A stretch of 64,000 nucleotides of DNA from Microbacterium sufflavum (GTDB taxonomy: Bacteria > Actinomycetota > Actinomycetes > Actinomycetales > Microbacteriaceae). Positions 8,475 to 16,015 of the stretch are shown here, one piece after another (position 1 is the stretch's first letter; the number at the start of each line of letters is the position of its first letter). The translations under genes were made by a program, and so were the position numbers. Location: contig NZ_JAHWXK010000001.1 in assembly GCF_023091155.1 (NCBI RefSeq), positions 2,790,001 through 2,854,000 on the forward strand, given 5' to 3'. The notes beneath the pieces are model-generated. The model did no database searches. It was not told the origin of the DNA and worked only from the letters and a program-made list of their open reading frames with translations.

Positions 8475-9967
8475 CGGCGCGGAACGACACCGTCGGGACG
8501 GTGCGCGCCGTTCGTCTGGCCGGTCCCGGCCGGGAGTTCCTCATCGACGACGAGCCGGTGGACCTTCACCTCGACGGCGGCGTCATCGTCGACATCGCGC
8601 CGACCGGCGCCCTGCGACCGCGTGGACAGGTGCTCGACGCCGATGGTCTCTGGGCGGTCCCCGGCTTGTGGGACAACCACGTGCACACGGTCCAGTGGGC
8701 GCTGGCGGCGGAGCGGGTCCCGTTGCATGACACGACCTCGGCGGCGGAAGCCGCGCTGCGGATGGGTGAGGCGCCGACGCTCCCCGACGGACGCCGCGTC
8801 GGTACGGGATTCCGCGACGCCCTGTGGCCGGATCGGCCGAGCCTGGAGCTGCTGGACGCGACGACGGGAGCGGCGCCCACCTACCTCATCAATGCCGACG
8901 TGCACAGCGTGTGGCTGAACACCGCTGCTCTCGCCCGCGAAGGCTTCCGTGCTGACGACGGGGTCCTGCGCGAGGAGGACGCCTTCGAGATCTCGCGCCG
9001 CCTCAACGCGGTCGACCCGGCGCACAGCGACGAGGCCGTGCTCCGCGCCGGTGAGGCCGCAGCGGCGCGAGGCGTCACCGGACTGGTCGATTTCGACATG
9101 GCGTGGAACGCCGCTGCTTGGCCGCGCCGCATCCGTGCGGGCTTCGCCTCGCACCGCGTGGAGTTCGCGTTCTATCCCGCAGACCTCGATCGTGCCGTGA
9201 CCGAAGGGCTGCGTAGCGGCGAGCCGCACGAGGAACCGGACACTCCCGCGGAGGCGCGCGGTCTGATCCGTGTCGGCTCGCTCAAGATCATCACGGACGG
9301 GTCGCTGGGAACCCGCACCGCCGCGTGCTCTCACGCCTATCCGGACGACCCCGGCAACTACGGGGTCCTGACGGTACCGGGCGATGAGCTCGTCGCTCTG
9401 CTGACCACCGCGACCGGCGCGGGCATCACGGCGGCCGTGCACGCCATCGGCGACCGCGCTGTCACGTCCGCCCTCGACGCCTTCCTGGTCACCGGGGCGA
9501 CCGGTTCTCTGGAGCACGCCCAGCTCGTGCGTCATGCCGACCTGGCGCGGTTCGCGCGCCTCGGTGTGATCGCCAGCGTGCAGCCGCAGCACGCCGTCGA
9601 CGACCGTGACTTCGTCGAGCACCACTGGGCAGGGCAGACCTCTCTCGGTTACCCGCTGTCGTCTCTGTTCGCCGCCGGTGCCGAGGTGCGGTTCGGTTCC
9701 GACGCCCCGGTGGCGCCCCTCGACCCGTGGCAGGCCCTGTCGGCGGCGGTCTGGCGCACGGATGACGAGCGGGAATCGTGGCACCCGGAGGAACGCCTCA
9801 CGGTCGACCAGGCGTTGAGCGCCAGCGTGCGCTCCACGCTCCGCCCCGGGGAGATCGCCGATATCGCGCTCACGTCCGCGGATCCGCGCACCGCAGATGC
9901 CGCCGCGTTGCGCGCGATGCCCGTGGCCGCCACCCTTCTCGCGGGCCGCGTGACCCACGTCGGCTGA
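8471..9967 (+). CDS. Amidohydrolase, YtcJ-like
   Basis: A 498-residue metal-dependent amidohydrolase of the YtcJ/exoenzyme-regulatory AepA-like group. The TIM barrel carries the N-terminal metal motif DNHVHT, the GSLGTRTAA stretch characteristic of the group, VHAIGDRAV, and the C-terminal RFGSDAPV aspartate site. The natural substrate of the group is largely unknown. It overlaps the upstream PaiB-like gene by four bases, and a strong terminator follows, so it closes a two-gene unit. There is no signal peptide, so it is cytoplasmic. Confidence 0.88.
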   Translation: MTARNDTVGTVRAVRLAGPGREFLIDDEPVDLHLDGGVIVDIAPTGALRPRGQVLDADGLWAVPGLWDNHVHTVQWALAAERVPLHDTTSAAEAALRMGEAPTLPDGRRVGTGFRDALWPDRPSLELLDATTGAAPTYLINADVHSVWLNTAALAREGFRADDGVLREEDAFEISRRLNAVDPAHSDEAVLRAGEAAAARGVTGLVDFDMAWNAAAWPRRIRAGFASHRVEFAFYPADLDRAVTEGLRSGEPHEEPDTPAEARGLIRVGSLKIITDGSLGTRTAACSHAYPDDPGNYGVLTVPGDELVALLTTATGAGITAAVHAIGDRAVTSALDAFLVTGATGSLEHAQLVRHADLARFARLGVIASVQPQHAVDDRDFVEHHWAGQTSLGYPLSSLFAAGAEVRFGSDAPVAPLDPWQALSAAVWRTDDERESWHPEERLTVDQALSASVRSTLRPGEIADIALTSADPRTADAAALRAMPVAATLLAGRVTHVG

Positions 9968-9980
9968 GCCTCGCGCACGC

Positions 9981-10018
9981 GGAGAGGGCGGCCCCGGTAT
10001 CCCGGGGCCGCCCTCTCC
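9981..10018. terminator. Bidirectional terminator hairpin (amidohydrolase/dps)
   Basis: A perfect 17-bp stem (GGAGAGGGCGGCCCCGG and its complement) with a 4-nt loop TATC, midway between two convergent genes. It can serve both directions. Confidence 0.85.
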
Positions 10019-10033
10019 GAAGGTGCTGACTGG

Positions 10034-10519
10034 TCAGGCCGCGATGTGCGAAACGAGGAACCAGCGGTCCTTCTCCAGTCCGCGCTGGATCTCGATCGCG
10101 ACGTCCTGGCTGGTCAGGTCGACCTCGTCGAGGCCCTCGACGGCCGCCTTGACGTCGACGAGGATGGCGTCGATATCGGCGATGACCGCGCGGATGAGTT
10201 CATCCGACTGCGCGAAGCCGGCGGCGACCGACGTCGAACCGGACTTCTCTGCGACGGCCGAGACGCGCGCGTCGATCGGGAGTCCGAGGGCGACGATCCG
10301 CTCGGCGGCGGTGTCGGCGAAGTCGCCGGCATGGGCGACGATGGTGTCGAGGAGTTCGTGGACGCCGACGAAGTTCGCCCCGCGCACGTGCCAGTGCGCC
10401 TGCTTGCCGTTGATGGTCAGGGCCTGAAGGCCGAGGACGACGGGGGAGAGGAACTGCGCGGCGCCGGCGGCGACGGTGGGGTCGATGGCGGTGGGGGAAA
10501 CGGTCTGTGCCTTGCTCAT
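10034..10519 (-). CDS. dps: Dps ferritin-like DNA-protection protein
   Basis: A 161-residue four-helix miniferritin that forms dodecamers, oxidises Fe2+ with H2O2 and protects DNA. The intersubunit ferroxidase ligands are visible in the helix motifs HWHVRGANFVGVHELLD and HAGDFADTAAERI. A flexible N-terminal tail (MSKAQTVSPTAIDP) lacks obvious Lys clusters. The start ATG has GGAGGAG 6 nt upstream; the larger upstream reading frame is the antisense of the carbonic anhydrase gene and is not used. It is divergent from the gamma-carbonic anhydrase. Confidence 0.95.
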   Translation of the reverse strand: MSKAQTVSPTAIDPTVAAGAAQFLSPVVLGLQALTINGKQAHWHVRGANFVGVHELLDTIVAHAGDFADTAAERIVALGLPIDARVSAVAEKSGSTSVAAGFAQSDELIRAVIADIDAILVDVKAAVEGLDEVDLTSQDVAIEIQRGLEKDRWFLVSHIAA

Positions 10520-10559
10520 CTTGTGCTCCTCCGGGAGATTCTCGTGTCTGATGGGAACA

Positions 10560-10587
10560 ACGCTACTCAGCTGAAAATGTTCCGCAA
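10560..10587 (-). promoter_or_regulatory. dps promoter
   Basis: Minus-strand TTGCGG (-35, 10582-10587), 16 nt, then TAGCGT (-10, 10560-10565), giving a leader of about 35 nt with the GGAGGAG ribosome-binding site. The spacer is unusually A/T-rich (AACATTTTCAG) for this genome. Confidence 0.5.
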
Positions 10588-10639
10588 GCAAGATGAGGCA
10601 TCGCTTACCGCCGCGAATCGGCGCGGGACGGGCGACGGC

Positions 10640-10645
10640 TAGAGT
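10640..10645 (+). promoter_or_regulatory. -10 box of gamma-carbonic anhydrase gene
   Basis: TAGAGT, 6 nt before ATG 10652, implying a leaderless mRNA. Confidence 0.5.
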
Positions 10646-10651
10646 CGCTGC

Positions 10652-11218
10652 ATGAGCGACGACGCGACCATCCTGTCTCTGCCCGGCCGCACTCCCGATC
10701 TCGACGACTCGGTGTTCCTCGCTGCGGGCGCCAGGGTGATCGGGGAGGTGACCATCGGGGAAGGGTCCAGCGTCTGGTACAATGCGGTCCTCCGGGCGGA
10801 CTCCGCTGCGATCACGATGGGCGCTGGCAGCAACGCACAGGACAACGTGTCGATCCATGTCGACAGCGGACACCCGGTCGTGATCGGAGACGATGTCTCG
10901 ATCGGGCACAACGCCGTCGTGCACGGCTGTCGGATCGGCGACGGTTCGCTCATCGGAATGGGAGCCGTGGTGCTGTCAGGCGCCCGTATCGGCTCGGAGT
11001 GCCTCATCGCCGGCGGCGCGCTCGTACTCGGCGACGCGGAGGTGCCGGACGGCTCGCTGGTGGCAGGCGTCCCGGCCCGCGTTCGTCGCGCGCTGAGCGA
11101 CGAGGAGCGTGCCGGGTTACGGGAGAACGCTCGGATCTATCGCTCACACGTCGAGACCCATCGTGGTGCGGCGCACGCCGACGCGTCCGGGGAGGAGAGC
11201 GGTTCGGACGGGCGGTAG
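10652..11218 (+). CDS. Gamma-class carbonic anhydrase family protein
   Basis: A 188-residue left-handed beta-helix (hexapeptide-repeat) protein of the gamma-carbonic anhydrase/YrdA/PaaY group. Repeats run from about residue 25 to 150 (VIGEVTIGEGSSVWYNAVLR onwards). The three metal-site histidines are in VSIHVD, IGHNAV and VVHG. It trimerises in the family and binds Zn or Fe. CO2 hydration is likely but many bacterial homologues show weak activity. The C-terminal Glu/Asp/Ser tail is probably disordered. A tRNA gene follows 13 nt after the stop. Confidence 0.9.
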   Translation: MSDDATILSLPGRTPDLDDSVFLAAGARVIGEVTIGEGSSVWYNAVLRADSAAITMGAGSNAQDNVSIHVDSGHPVVIGDDVSIGHNAVVHGCRIGDGSLIGMGAVVLSGARIGSECLIAGGALVLGDAEVPDGSLVAGVPARVRRALSDEERAGLRENARIYRSHVETHRGAAHADASGEESGSDGR

Positions 11219-11231
11219 TCTCGGAGGGCAG

Positions 11232-11305
11232 GGGGCGGTGGCCAAGCTGGTTAAGGCAGTGGGCTCATAACCCAACGATCGCGGGTTCAAGTCCCGCCCG
11301 CCCTA
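11232..11305 (+). tRNA. tRNA with CAT anticodon (tRNA-Met, or tRNA-Ile2 if lysidine-modified)
   Basis: A 74-nt cloverleaf. The acceptor GGGGCGG pairs with CCGCCCT (first pair G1:U72), the D-arm is GCC...GGC, the anticodon loop is CTCATAA, and the T-arm is GCGGG-TTCAAGT-CCCGC with discriminator A. CCA is not encoded. The anticodon stem GTGGG/CCCAA has a G27:A43 mismatch. Unpaired G1 is absent, so it is not an initiator. Elongator Met and Ile(CAU) cannot be separated by eye. Confidence 0.9.
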
Positions 11306-11389
11306 CGACTCGGATTTGCACGGGATCCATGCCGCCATGGGGCGCACCGGATGAGGAGGCTGAGAGCATCCGCACTCCGAAGGGAAGTC

Positions 11390-12613
11390 ATGCAGCTCTC
11401 ACCAGAATCCGAGACCGTCGTTCGCGCCACCGCCGGTGTGGTCGCCGAGCACGCCGAGGAGATCACTCGACTGTTCTATCCGCGGATGTTCGCGGCGCAC
11501 CCCGAGCTTCTCCGGGTCTTCAACCGGGCGCACCAGGCGCACGGTGAGCAGCCGAGGGCCCTCGCCGCCTCGGTCGTCGCATTTGCCGTGTCCCTGATCG
11601 ATCCCGAGGCGCCCGATTTCACGCCCGTGATGCGGCGCATCGCTCACAAGCACGTCTCGCTCGGGATCCGCGCGCGTCAGTACACGATCGTGGGACACCA
11701 TCTGCTCGACGCCGTGGGGATCGTGCTGGGCGACGCGGTGACCCCGGAGGTCCGTGCTGCCTGGGACGAGGTGTACTGGCTGTTCGGGTGCTCACTCATC
11801 GCGGAAGAGGCTCGACTGTATGCGTTGGCCGGCACCGACCCCGAACACCCGTGGCGCAAGCACCGCGTGGTCGAGCGGATCGCGGAGACCGACGACGTGG
11901 TCACCCTCGTGCTCGAACCCCTCGACGGTGCGGTCGCCGATCACCGCGCGGGGCAGTACGTGGCCGTCGCCGTGGATCTGCCGGACGGCTCACGGCAGCC
12001 GCGTCAGTACACGCTGTCGTCTGCGCCCGGGGGCGGAGCACTGCGGGTGACCGTGAAACGGGTGCGCGGGATCGATGGTACGCCCGACGGCCAGGTGTCC
12101 ACGTGGCTGCACGACAACGCGATGCCCGGCACGATCCTCGACGTCTCACAGCCCGCCGGTGACGTCGTCCTCGATGAGTCGCACGACCCGCTGGTGCTGG
12201 TCTCGGCAGGGATCGGCATCACCCCGGTCGCGGCGATGCTGGACGGCGTTCGACGCACGCAGCCCGAGCGCACTGTGCGGCTCTTCCATGCCGATCGCAC
12301 ACCGTCGTCGCACGCGCTCGTCGGCCCCGTGCAGGAGAACCTCAGCGGCCTGGAGGATGCGACGGCGGTGCGCTGGTACTCGTCGGCCCCGACGGACGCT
12401 CCTGTCCTCGACGGCGTGCGCGCCGGGCGGATGGACCTGACGGATGTCGAGCTTCCCGCCGGGGCGCGGGTGCTCCTGTGCGGACCCCTCGGCTTCATGC
12501 GCGACATGCGCGCGTCACTGCTCGGGCGCGGCGTGCCCGCGGAGCGGATCGACTACGAGGTGTTCGGCCCCGACACCTGGATGCGCCATCCAGCGGACGC
12601 GTCGGCGGCGTGA
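11390..12613 (+). CDS. hmp: Flavohemoglobin / nitric oxide dioxygenase
   Basis: A 407-residue cytoplasmic protein converting NO plus O2 to nitrate with NAD(P)H. An N-terminal globin domain (1-140) carries Tyr B10 in RLFYPRMF and the proximal His in IAHKHVSLG. It is followed by a ferredoxin-reductase-type FAD domain (RQYTLSSAP) and an NAD domain (SAGIGITPVAAML, C-terminal YEVFGPDTW). Start ATG 11390 has AGGGAAG just upstream and gives normal family length; the in-frame ATG 11351 would add 13 unsupported residues. No NsrR-like palindrome was recognised in the 84 nt between the tRNA and the gene. Confidence 0.95.
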   Translation: MQLSPESETVVRATAGVVAEHAEEITRLFYPRMFAAHPELLRVFNRAHQAHGEQPRALAASVVAFAVSLIDPEAPDFTPVMRRIAHKHVSLGIRARQYTIVGHHLLDAVGIVLGDAVTPEVRAAWDEVYWLFGCSLIAEEARLYALAGTDPEHPWRKHRVVERIAETDDVVTLVLEPLDGAVADHRAGQYVAVAVDLPDGSRQPRQYTLSSAPGGGALRVTVKRVRGIDGTPDGQVSTWLHDNAMPGTILDVSQPAGDVVLDESHDPLVLVSAGIGITPVAAMLDGVRRTQPERTVRLFHADRTPSSHALVGPVQENLSGLEDATAVRWYSSAPTDAPVLDGVRAGRMDLTDVELPAGARVLLCGPLGFMRDMRASLLGRGVPAERIDYEVFGPDTWMRHPADASAA

Positions 12614-12755
12614 GCAGCGACCGGTCGAGGACGCCGATTCACCGGGCCCCCGGAGACCAGAACGACAGGAGAGCGCCGTGTCAAGCCCCTCCTGTCGGCC
12701 GTCCGGACGCGCCAGCCTCTTTCTGTGCGGCGTCCGCCGCTGAACGGGAGGCAAC

Positions 12756-13016
12756 ATGAGCATCGGCACTGGAATCGTGCTCTTCGTGATCGGGGCGATC
12801 CTCGTCTTCGCGGTGAACGTCGAGGTGACCTGGGTGAATCTCGACATGGTCGGATACATCCTCATGGGAGCCGGAGTCGTCGTCTTCTTGATCGGCATCG
12901 TGCTCCTGGCACGTCGCCGTCGGACCGAGACCGTCTCGCGCACGTATGTCGATCCCGCCACGGGGGAACCCACCACCCGACGGTCGGTGAGCTCGAGTTC
13001 CGACGACGGACTCTGA
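12756..13016 (+). CDS. DUF6458 family small membrane protein
   Basis: An 86-residue protein with two transmembrane helices (residues 3-23 and 30-50) and a hydrophilic cytosolic tail containing RRRRTET and a TGEPTTRRSVSSSS segment. The pattern matches the actinobacterial DUF6458 family, whose function is unknown. GGGAGG lies 6 nt before the ATG. It stands alone between hmp and a terminator; the 142 nt upstream contain no other gene. Confidence 0.85.
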   Translation: MSIGTGIVLFVIGAILVFAVNVEVTWVNLDMVGYILMGAGVVVFLIGIVLLARRRRTETVSRTYVDPATGEPTTRRSVSSSSDDGL

Positions 13017-13024
13017 GCGACACG

Positions 13025-13060
13025 GACGGCTCGCGGGGATCCTGGGCCCCGCGAGCCGTC
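13025..13060. terminator. Bidirectional terminator hairpin
   Basis: A perfect 14-bp stem GACGGCTCGCGGGG / CCCCGCGAGCCGTC with an 8-nt loop, between the convergent DUF6458 and DUF7882-type genes. Confidence 0.85.
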
Positions 13061-13066
13061 TGCGTG

Positions 13067-13384
13067 TCAGCTGAGGTCGGCGCCCTCGAGATGCTCCTCG
13101 ACGAGGGTGATGCCGCCGCTCGAGTTCGCCGAATGCGCGAGCTCCTCGATCCACCGTCGACTCAGTTCCGGCGGCTCGGGAGCGTCGAACACGAAGCGCA
13201 GCGGGATGGAGGGGTGCAGCCACAGCGTCGAACGGCCGGGTGCGTCACCCTCGGGGTGCCGCCAGGAGAGCGTGAAGCTCTCATTGCGACGAAGCTTGGT
13301 GGCGATGACGACCTTGAGGTGGGCGAGCGCCCTGTCGTCGATCTGGATCGGGGTCTGAGTGTCTCCGTAGTAGAGGCTTCCCAT
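13067..13384 (-). CDS. DUF7882-type small conserved protein (often mislabelled ATP-dependent DNA ligase)
   Basis: A 105-residue protein of a family widespread in Microbacteriaceae. Recognisable are MGSLYYGDTQTPIQIDDRAL, HLKVVIATKLRRNESFTLSWRHP, and the WLHPSIPLRFVFD and ELSRRWIEEL motifs. Homologues are frequently labelled DNA ligase, but no KxDG nucleotidyl-transfer motif is present, so ligase activity is not supported. The start ATG lies 2 nt after the stop of a 12-codon upstream ORF and has only a distant AAGG, suggesting translational coupling. The function is unknown. Confidence 0.85.
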   Translation of the reverse strand: MGSLYYGDTQTPIQIDDRALAHLKVVIATKLRRNESFTLSWRHPEGDAPGRSTLWLHPSIPLRFVFDAPEPPELSRRWIEELAHSANSSGGITLVEEHLEGADLS

Positions 13385-13386
13385 CG

Positions 13387-13425
13387 TCAACCGACCTTGG
13401 TGCTGCAGAGGACTGCGGTGTTCAT
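13387..13425 (-). CDS. Candidate upstream mini-ORF / leader peptide (12 aa)
   Basis: Encodes MNTAVLCSTKVG. It has the best ribosome-binding site of this transcript (GAGGAG, 6 nt before the ATG). Its TGA is 2 nt before the ATG of the DUF7882-type gene, which itself lacks a good site. This looks like a translated leader coupled to the main gene. It contains one cysteine and has no similarity I can name. No protein-level evidence is available. Confidence 0.45.
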   Translation of the reverse strand: MNTAVLCSTKVG

Positions 13426-13477
13426 GGGGGCTCCTCGAAACATGCTGGGGGCCGGACGGGTGATCCGGATACTTCGG

Positions 13478-13498
13478 ACTCTAATCGGCTCAGCCGAT
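13478..13498 (-). promoter_or_regulatory. Promoter and overlapping palindrome of the DUF7882-type gene
   Basis: On the minus strand a TAGAGT -10 box (13478-13483) directly abuts the inverted repeat ATCGGC-N3-GCCGAT (13484-13498), which occupies the upstream spacer. A protein bound there could block RNA polymerase. The 5' leader to the mini-ORF would be about 45 nt. Confidence 0.45.
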
Positions 13499-13555
13499 AG
13501 AGCCCGAGAGGGCGCGCAACTCGCCGTCACGCACGAAACAAGTGTGCGCGCGGTG

Positions 13556-14536
13556 TCAGGTCCGGGGCAACGTCGGCGGCATGGAGTACGCCTCACGATA
13601 GGCCGCGGCGAAGCGCGAGGAGTTGCTGAACCCCCACCGCCGCGCGATCGTCGCCACGGAGGCCCCGTTGCGGGCCAGCAGGTCTCTATGGGCTCCGTCG
13701 AGGCGGGCCCGACGCAGTGCCTCGGTGGGGGTGATGTCGAGCGCCCGACGGAAGGCGTACTGAAGTCCCCGCGTGGACATGTACGCGGCGGCTGCCACGT
13801 CATCGATCGTGATCGGGAGATGGGCGTTGTCGTCGATGTACGCGAGGGCGCGCCGCACCGACGCAGGGGCGCCCGACCGCTGGCTCGGACGCCGCAACGC
13901 ATCGCTGAACGTCGTCGAGAAGCTCGTCATCGTGAGCATCAGCGCGTGGCGCTCGAACTCCTTCCCGACCAGCGGGTCGACGGGCTCGCCTTCGACGAGC
14001 GTGCTCTCGAGGTAGGTGAACATCGCCCCCCACCGGTCGGCGTCGGCGCGGGAATGGGGCGAGAGCCCGGTGGCTTTGAGCTCCACCCGGTCGTCTCCCG
14101 TCACCTGACGCATCGTGGCCTGGGCGGCCGACCGATCGAAAACGAGGGCGCGCACGCGGGCTCCGTGCTCCCACGTCGCGTCCACCTGGGTGCCGTCGGT
14201 GAGCCACGGCACACCCGCGTCGAGCGGTTGGCGATGCGACCACACCTGCGCGTCCGGAGAGTCGACACGGCACACCAGCAGTTGATCGTCCGGCTGCGTT
14301 CTGGCGTGCACCTGTGCGGCGAGGTCGTAACGGAGGACCGTGGTGGCCCCGAGCTCCATCGAACGCCAATCGAAGCGGAAGCGATGGGGGTCGACGTCCT
14401 CAAGCGTGGCGGACGGCACGAACTGCTTCCAGGTGGGCTCCACCTGCGCGACATCCCTGGATGTGAACTGCACCTTCGGCTCCTCGTTGCGTGACCGACC
14501 CGAAGAGGAAGGCCACTTGGGACGATAACCCATCAT
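13556..14536 (-). CDS. AraC-family transcriptional regulator
   Basis: A 326-residue regulator with a cupin-like/AraC-ligand-binding-like N-terminal region (about 30-200) and a C-terminal double helix-turn-helix (about 225-326). The C-terminus shows the classic TIDDVAAAAYMSTRGLQYAFRR...ARLDGAHRDLL...IARRWGFSNSSRFAAAYREAY. The start MMGYRP is taken because no start codon with better context exists upstream. It diverges from the alpha/beta hydrolase with a 48-bp gap, so regulation of that hydrolase is plausible but unproven. The ligand is unknown. Confidence 0.88.
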   Translation of the reverse strand: MMGYRPKWPSSSGRSRNEEPKVQFTSRDVAQVEPTWKQFVPSATLEDVDPHRFRFDWRSMELGATTVLRYDLAAQVHARTQPDDQLLVCRVDSPDAQVWSHRQPLDAGVPWLTDGTQVDATWEHGARVRALVFDRSAAQATMRQVTGDDRVELKATGLSPHSRADADRWGAMFTYLESTLVEGEPVDPLVGKEFERHALMLTMTSFSTTFSDALRRPSQRSGAPASVRRALAYIDDNAHLPITIDDVAAAAYMSTRGLQYAFRRALDITPTEALRRARLDGAHRDLLARNGASVATIARRWGFSNSSRFAAAYREAYSMPPTLPRT

Positions 14537-14572
14537 GCTGACACCGAGGCAGAGGGTGGCGTCGGTCGCTCG

Positions 14573-14578
14573 TAGACT
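14573..14578 (+). promoter_or_regulatory. -10 box of alpha/beta hydrolase gene
   Basis: TAGACT, 6 nt before ATG 14585, implying a leaderless transcript. Confidence 0.5.
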
Positions 14579-14584
14579 CGGGGT

Positions 14585-15484
14585 ATGACCGTGCCTTCCC
14601 CCTACGCGGACCGCCTGAGCACCCTCCCCGTGGAGCGCCACGAGGTCGCCGTCCGCGGCGGTGTCACGGCGTACTGGGAGTACGGTCCGCGCGACGCCGA
14701 CACGACCATCGTCGCCGTGCACGGGTTCCGCGGCGAGCACCACGGCCTCGAGCCGGTGCTCGCGTACCTTCCGGAGGTGCGGGTTCTGGTCCCGGATCTC
14801 CCGGGCTTCGGGGAGACCGCGCCGCTCCCCGGACGGCGCCACGACCTCGACGAGTACGCCGCGTGGTTGACGGACTTCGTCGCAGCCACCGCCCCGGGAG
14901 CGGTGATCCTCGGCCACTCCTTCGGCTCCATCGTCGCGGCGGCCGCCGTCGCGGGAGGTCTCGCGACGCCGCGCCTGATCCTCCTCAACCCCATCGGCGC
15001 GCCGGCACTGGAGGGGCCGAAGGGGCTGATGACCCGGCTGGCGGTGCTCTACTACGCCCTCGGCGCGAAGCTGCCCGACCGGCTCGGTACCGCGGTGCTG
15101 CGAAACCGGGTCATCGTGCGCGTGATGAGCATCACGATGGCGAAGACCCGCGACCCGGGGCTGCGCCGCTTCATCCACGATCAGCACGACACCTACTTCT
15201 CCCGGTTCTCCGACCGCGACGTGCTGCACGATGCGTTCGTCGCGAGCGTGTCGCACGACGTGCGCGAGTTCGCGCCGCGCATCGACGTGCCGACGATGCT
15301 GGTCGCGGCGCAGCGCGACGACATCACGCCCATCGAGGCGGAGCGGCGGCTGGCGACCCTGTTCGCCGACGCGGAACTCGTCGAGATCGCCCACGTCGGT
15401 CATCTGATCCACTACGAGACCCCGGTCGAAGCAGCCGGGGCGATCAGGCGCTTCCTGAGGATTCCCGTCGCGCGAGGCCGATGA
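14585..15484 (+). CDS. Alpha/beta hydrolase
   Basis: A 299-residue alpha/beta-hydrolase-fold enzyme. The oxyanion-hole region is VHGFRGEHHG (45-54), the nucleophile elbow is GHSFGS with Ser112, and the acid/His end is QRDDITPIE ... HVGHLIHYETP. There is no signal peptide. The substrate cannot be assigned from sequence. The last 41 bases overlap the 3' end of the convergent Lrp/AsnC gene, so transcripts of the two are antisense at their ends. Confidence 0.88.
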   Translation: MTVPSPYADRLSTLPVERHEVAVRGGVTAYWEYGPRDADTTIVAVHGFRGEHHGLEPVLAYLPEVRVLVPDLPGFGETAPLPGRRHDLDEYAAWLTDFVAATAPGAVILGHSFGSIVAAAAVAGGLATPRLILLNPIGAPALEGPKGLMTRLAVLYYALGAKLPDRLGTAVLRNRVIVRVMSITMAKTRDPGLRRFIHDQHDTYFSRFSDRDVLHDAFVASVSHDVREFAPRIDVPTMLVAAQRDDITPIEAERRLATLFADAELVEIAHVGHLIHYETPVEAAGAIRRFLRIPVARGR

Positions 15485-15929
15485 GCCCCGCCACCCGGAA
15501 CGGGATCACCTCGCCCATGGCCAGGGAGGTCTCGGTGCGCTCGACCCCGTCGATCGACAGGATGCGCGCGTCGGTGTCGAACAGGTGCCTGGCGTCACGG
15601 CACGCGACGCGGGCGAGGAGGTCGATCGATCCGCTGAGTCCGTGCGCCTGCACGACCTCGGGGATGCGGGCGAGTTCGGTGATGATGCGGGGAAGCTCGG
15701 TCTGGCGTACGCCGATGCTGACGAAGGCCTGCAGCGGGAAGCCCAGGACGTCGGGGGAGAAGGCGCGCTCGTAGGAGAGGAAGACGCCGGTCTGATCCAG
15801 GCGGGCCATCCGCGCTTGGATCGTGTTGCGTGACAGCCCCATCTTCTCCGCGAGCGCGACGATCGTGATCCGCGGATCGTCGGCGAGCGACGCGAGCAGC
15901 TCGAGATCGATTCGGTCCAGTCCAGGCAT
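15444..15929 (-). CDS. Lrp/AsnC-family regulator, probable BkdR
   Basis: A 161-residue regulator. It has an N-terminal winged helix (LDRIDLELLASLADDPRITIVALAEKMGLSRNTIQARMARL read in pieces, residues 4-45) and a C-terminal RAM ligand-binding domain (60-140, with IPEVVQAHGLSGSIDLLARV). It diverges from the branched-chain dehydrogenase operon, the arrangement seen for BkdR/Lrp activators that sense branched-chain amino acids. Several TGAGCA/TGCTCA half-sites lie between the two. Its 3' end overlaps the convergent hydrolase by 41 bp. Confidence 0.88.
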   Translation of the reverse strand: MPGLDRIDLELLASLADDPRITIVALAEKMGLSRNTIQARMARLDQTGVFLSYERAFSPDVLGFPLQAFVSIGVRQTELPRIITELARIPEVVQAHGLSGSIDLLARVACRDARHLFDTDARILSIDGVERTETSLAMGEVIPFRVAGLIGLARRESSGSA

Positions 15930-15937
15930 AGTGCCAA

Positions 15938-15943
15938 ACCCTA
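15938..15943 (-). promoter_or_regulatory. -10 box of the Lrp/AsnC gene
   Basis: TAGGGT on the minus strand, 8 nt before the ATG at 15929, consistent with a leaderless message. Confidence 0.4.
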
Positions 15944-15965
15944 GCAGGCCCGAACTGGCGAAAAA

Positions 15966-16015
15966 TGAGCAACATGCTCAAGTGATGGACGATTGCTTGA
16001 GCGAGGTGTTGAGCA
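15966..16015 (+). promoter_or_regulatory. Probable Lrp/BkdR operator cluster
   Basis: Four related half-sites occur in 50 bp: TGAGCA (15966-15971) and TGCTCA (15975-15980) forming a perfect inverted repeat with 3-nt spacer, then TTGAGC (15997-16002) and TTGAGCA (16009-16015). The third coincides with the -35 of the bkd promoter. Multiple half-sites fit the oligomeric binding of Lrp/AsnC proteins. Confidence 0.6.

Noticed and set aside
11351..11389. Extra N-terminal 13 residues for hmp from the upstream ATG.
   Set aside because: The segment is Arg-rich and not part of the globin family. ATG 11390 has a better ribosome-binding site and normal length.
13067..13384. Annotating the small gene as ATP-dependent DNA ligase.
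   Set aside because: The protein is 105 residues and has no KxDG motif or nucleotidyltransferase domain. The label seen on homologues is probably propagated error.
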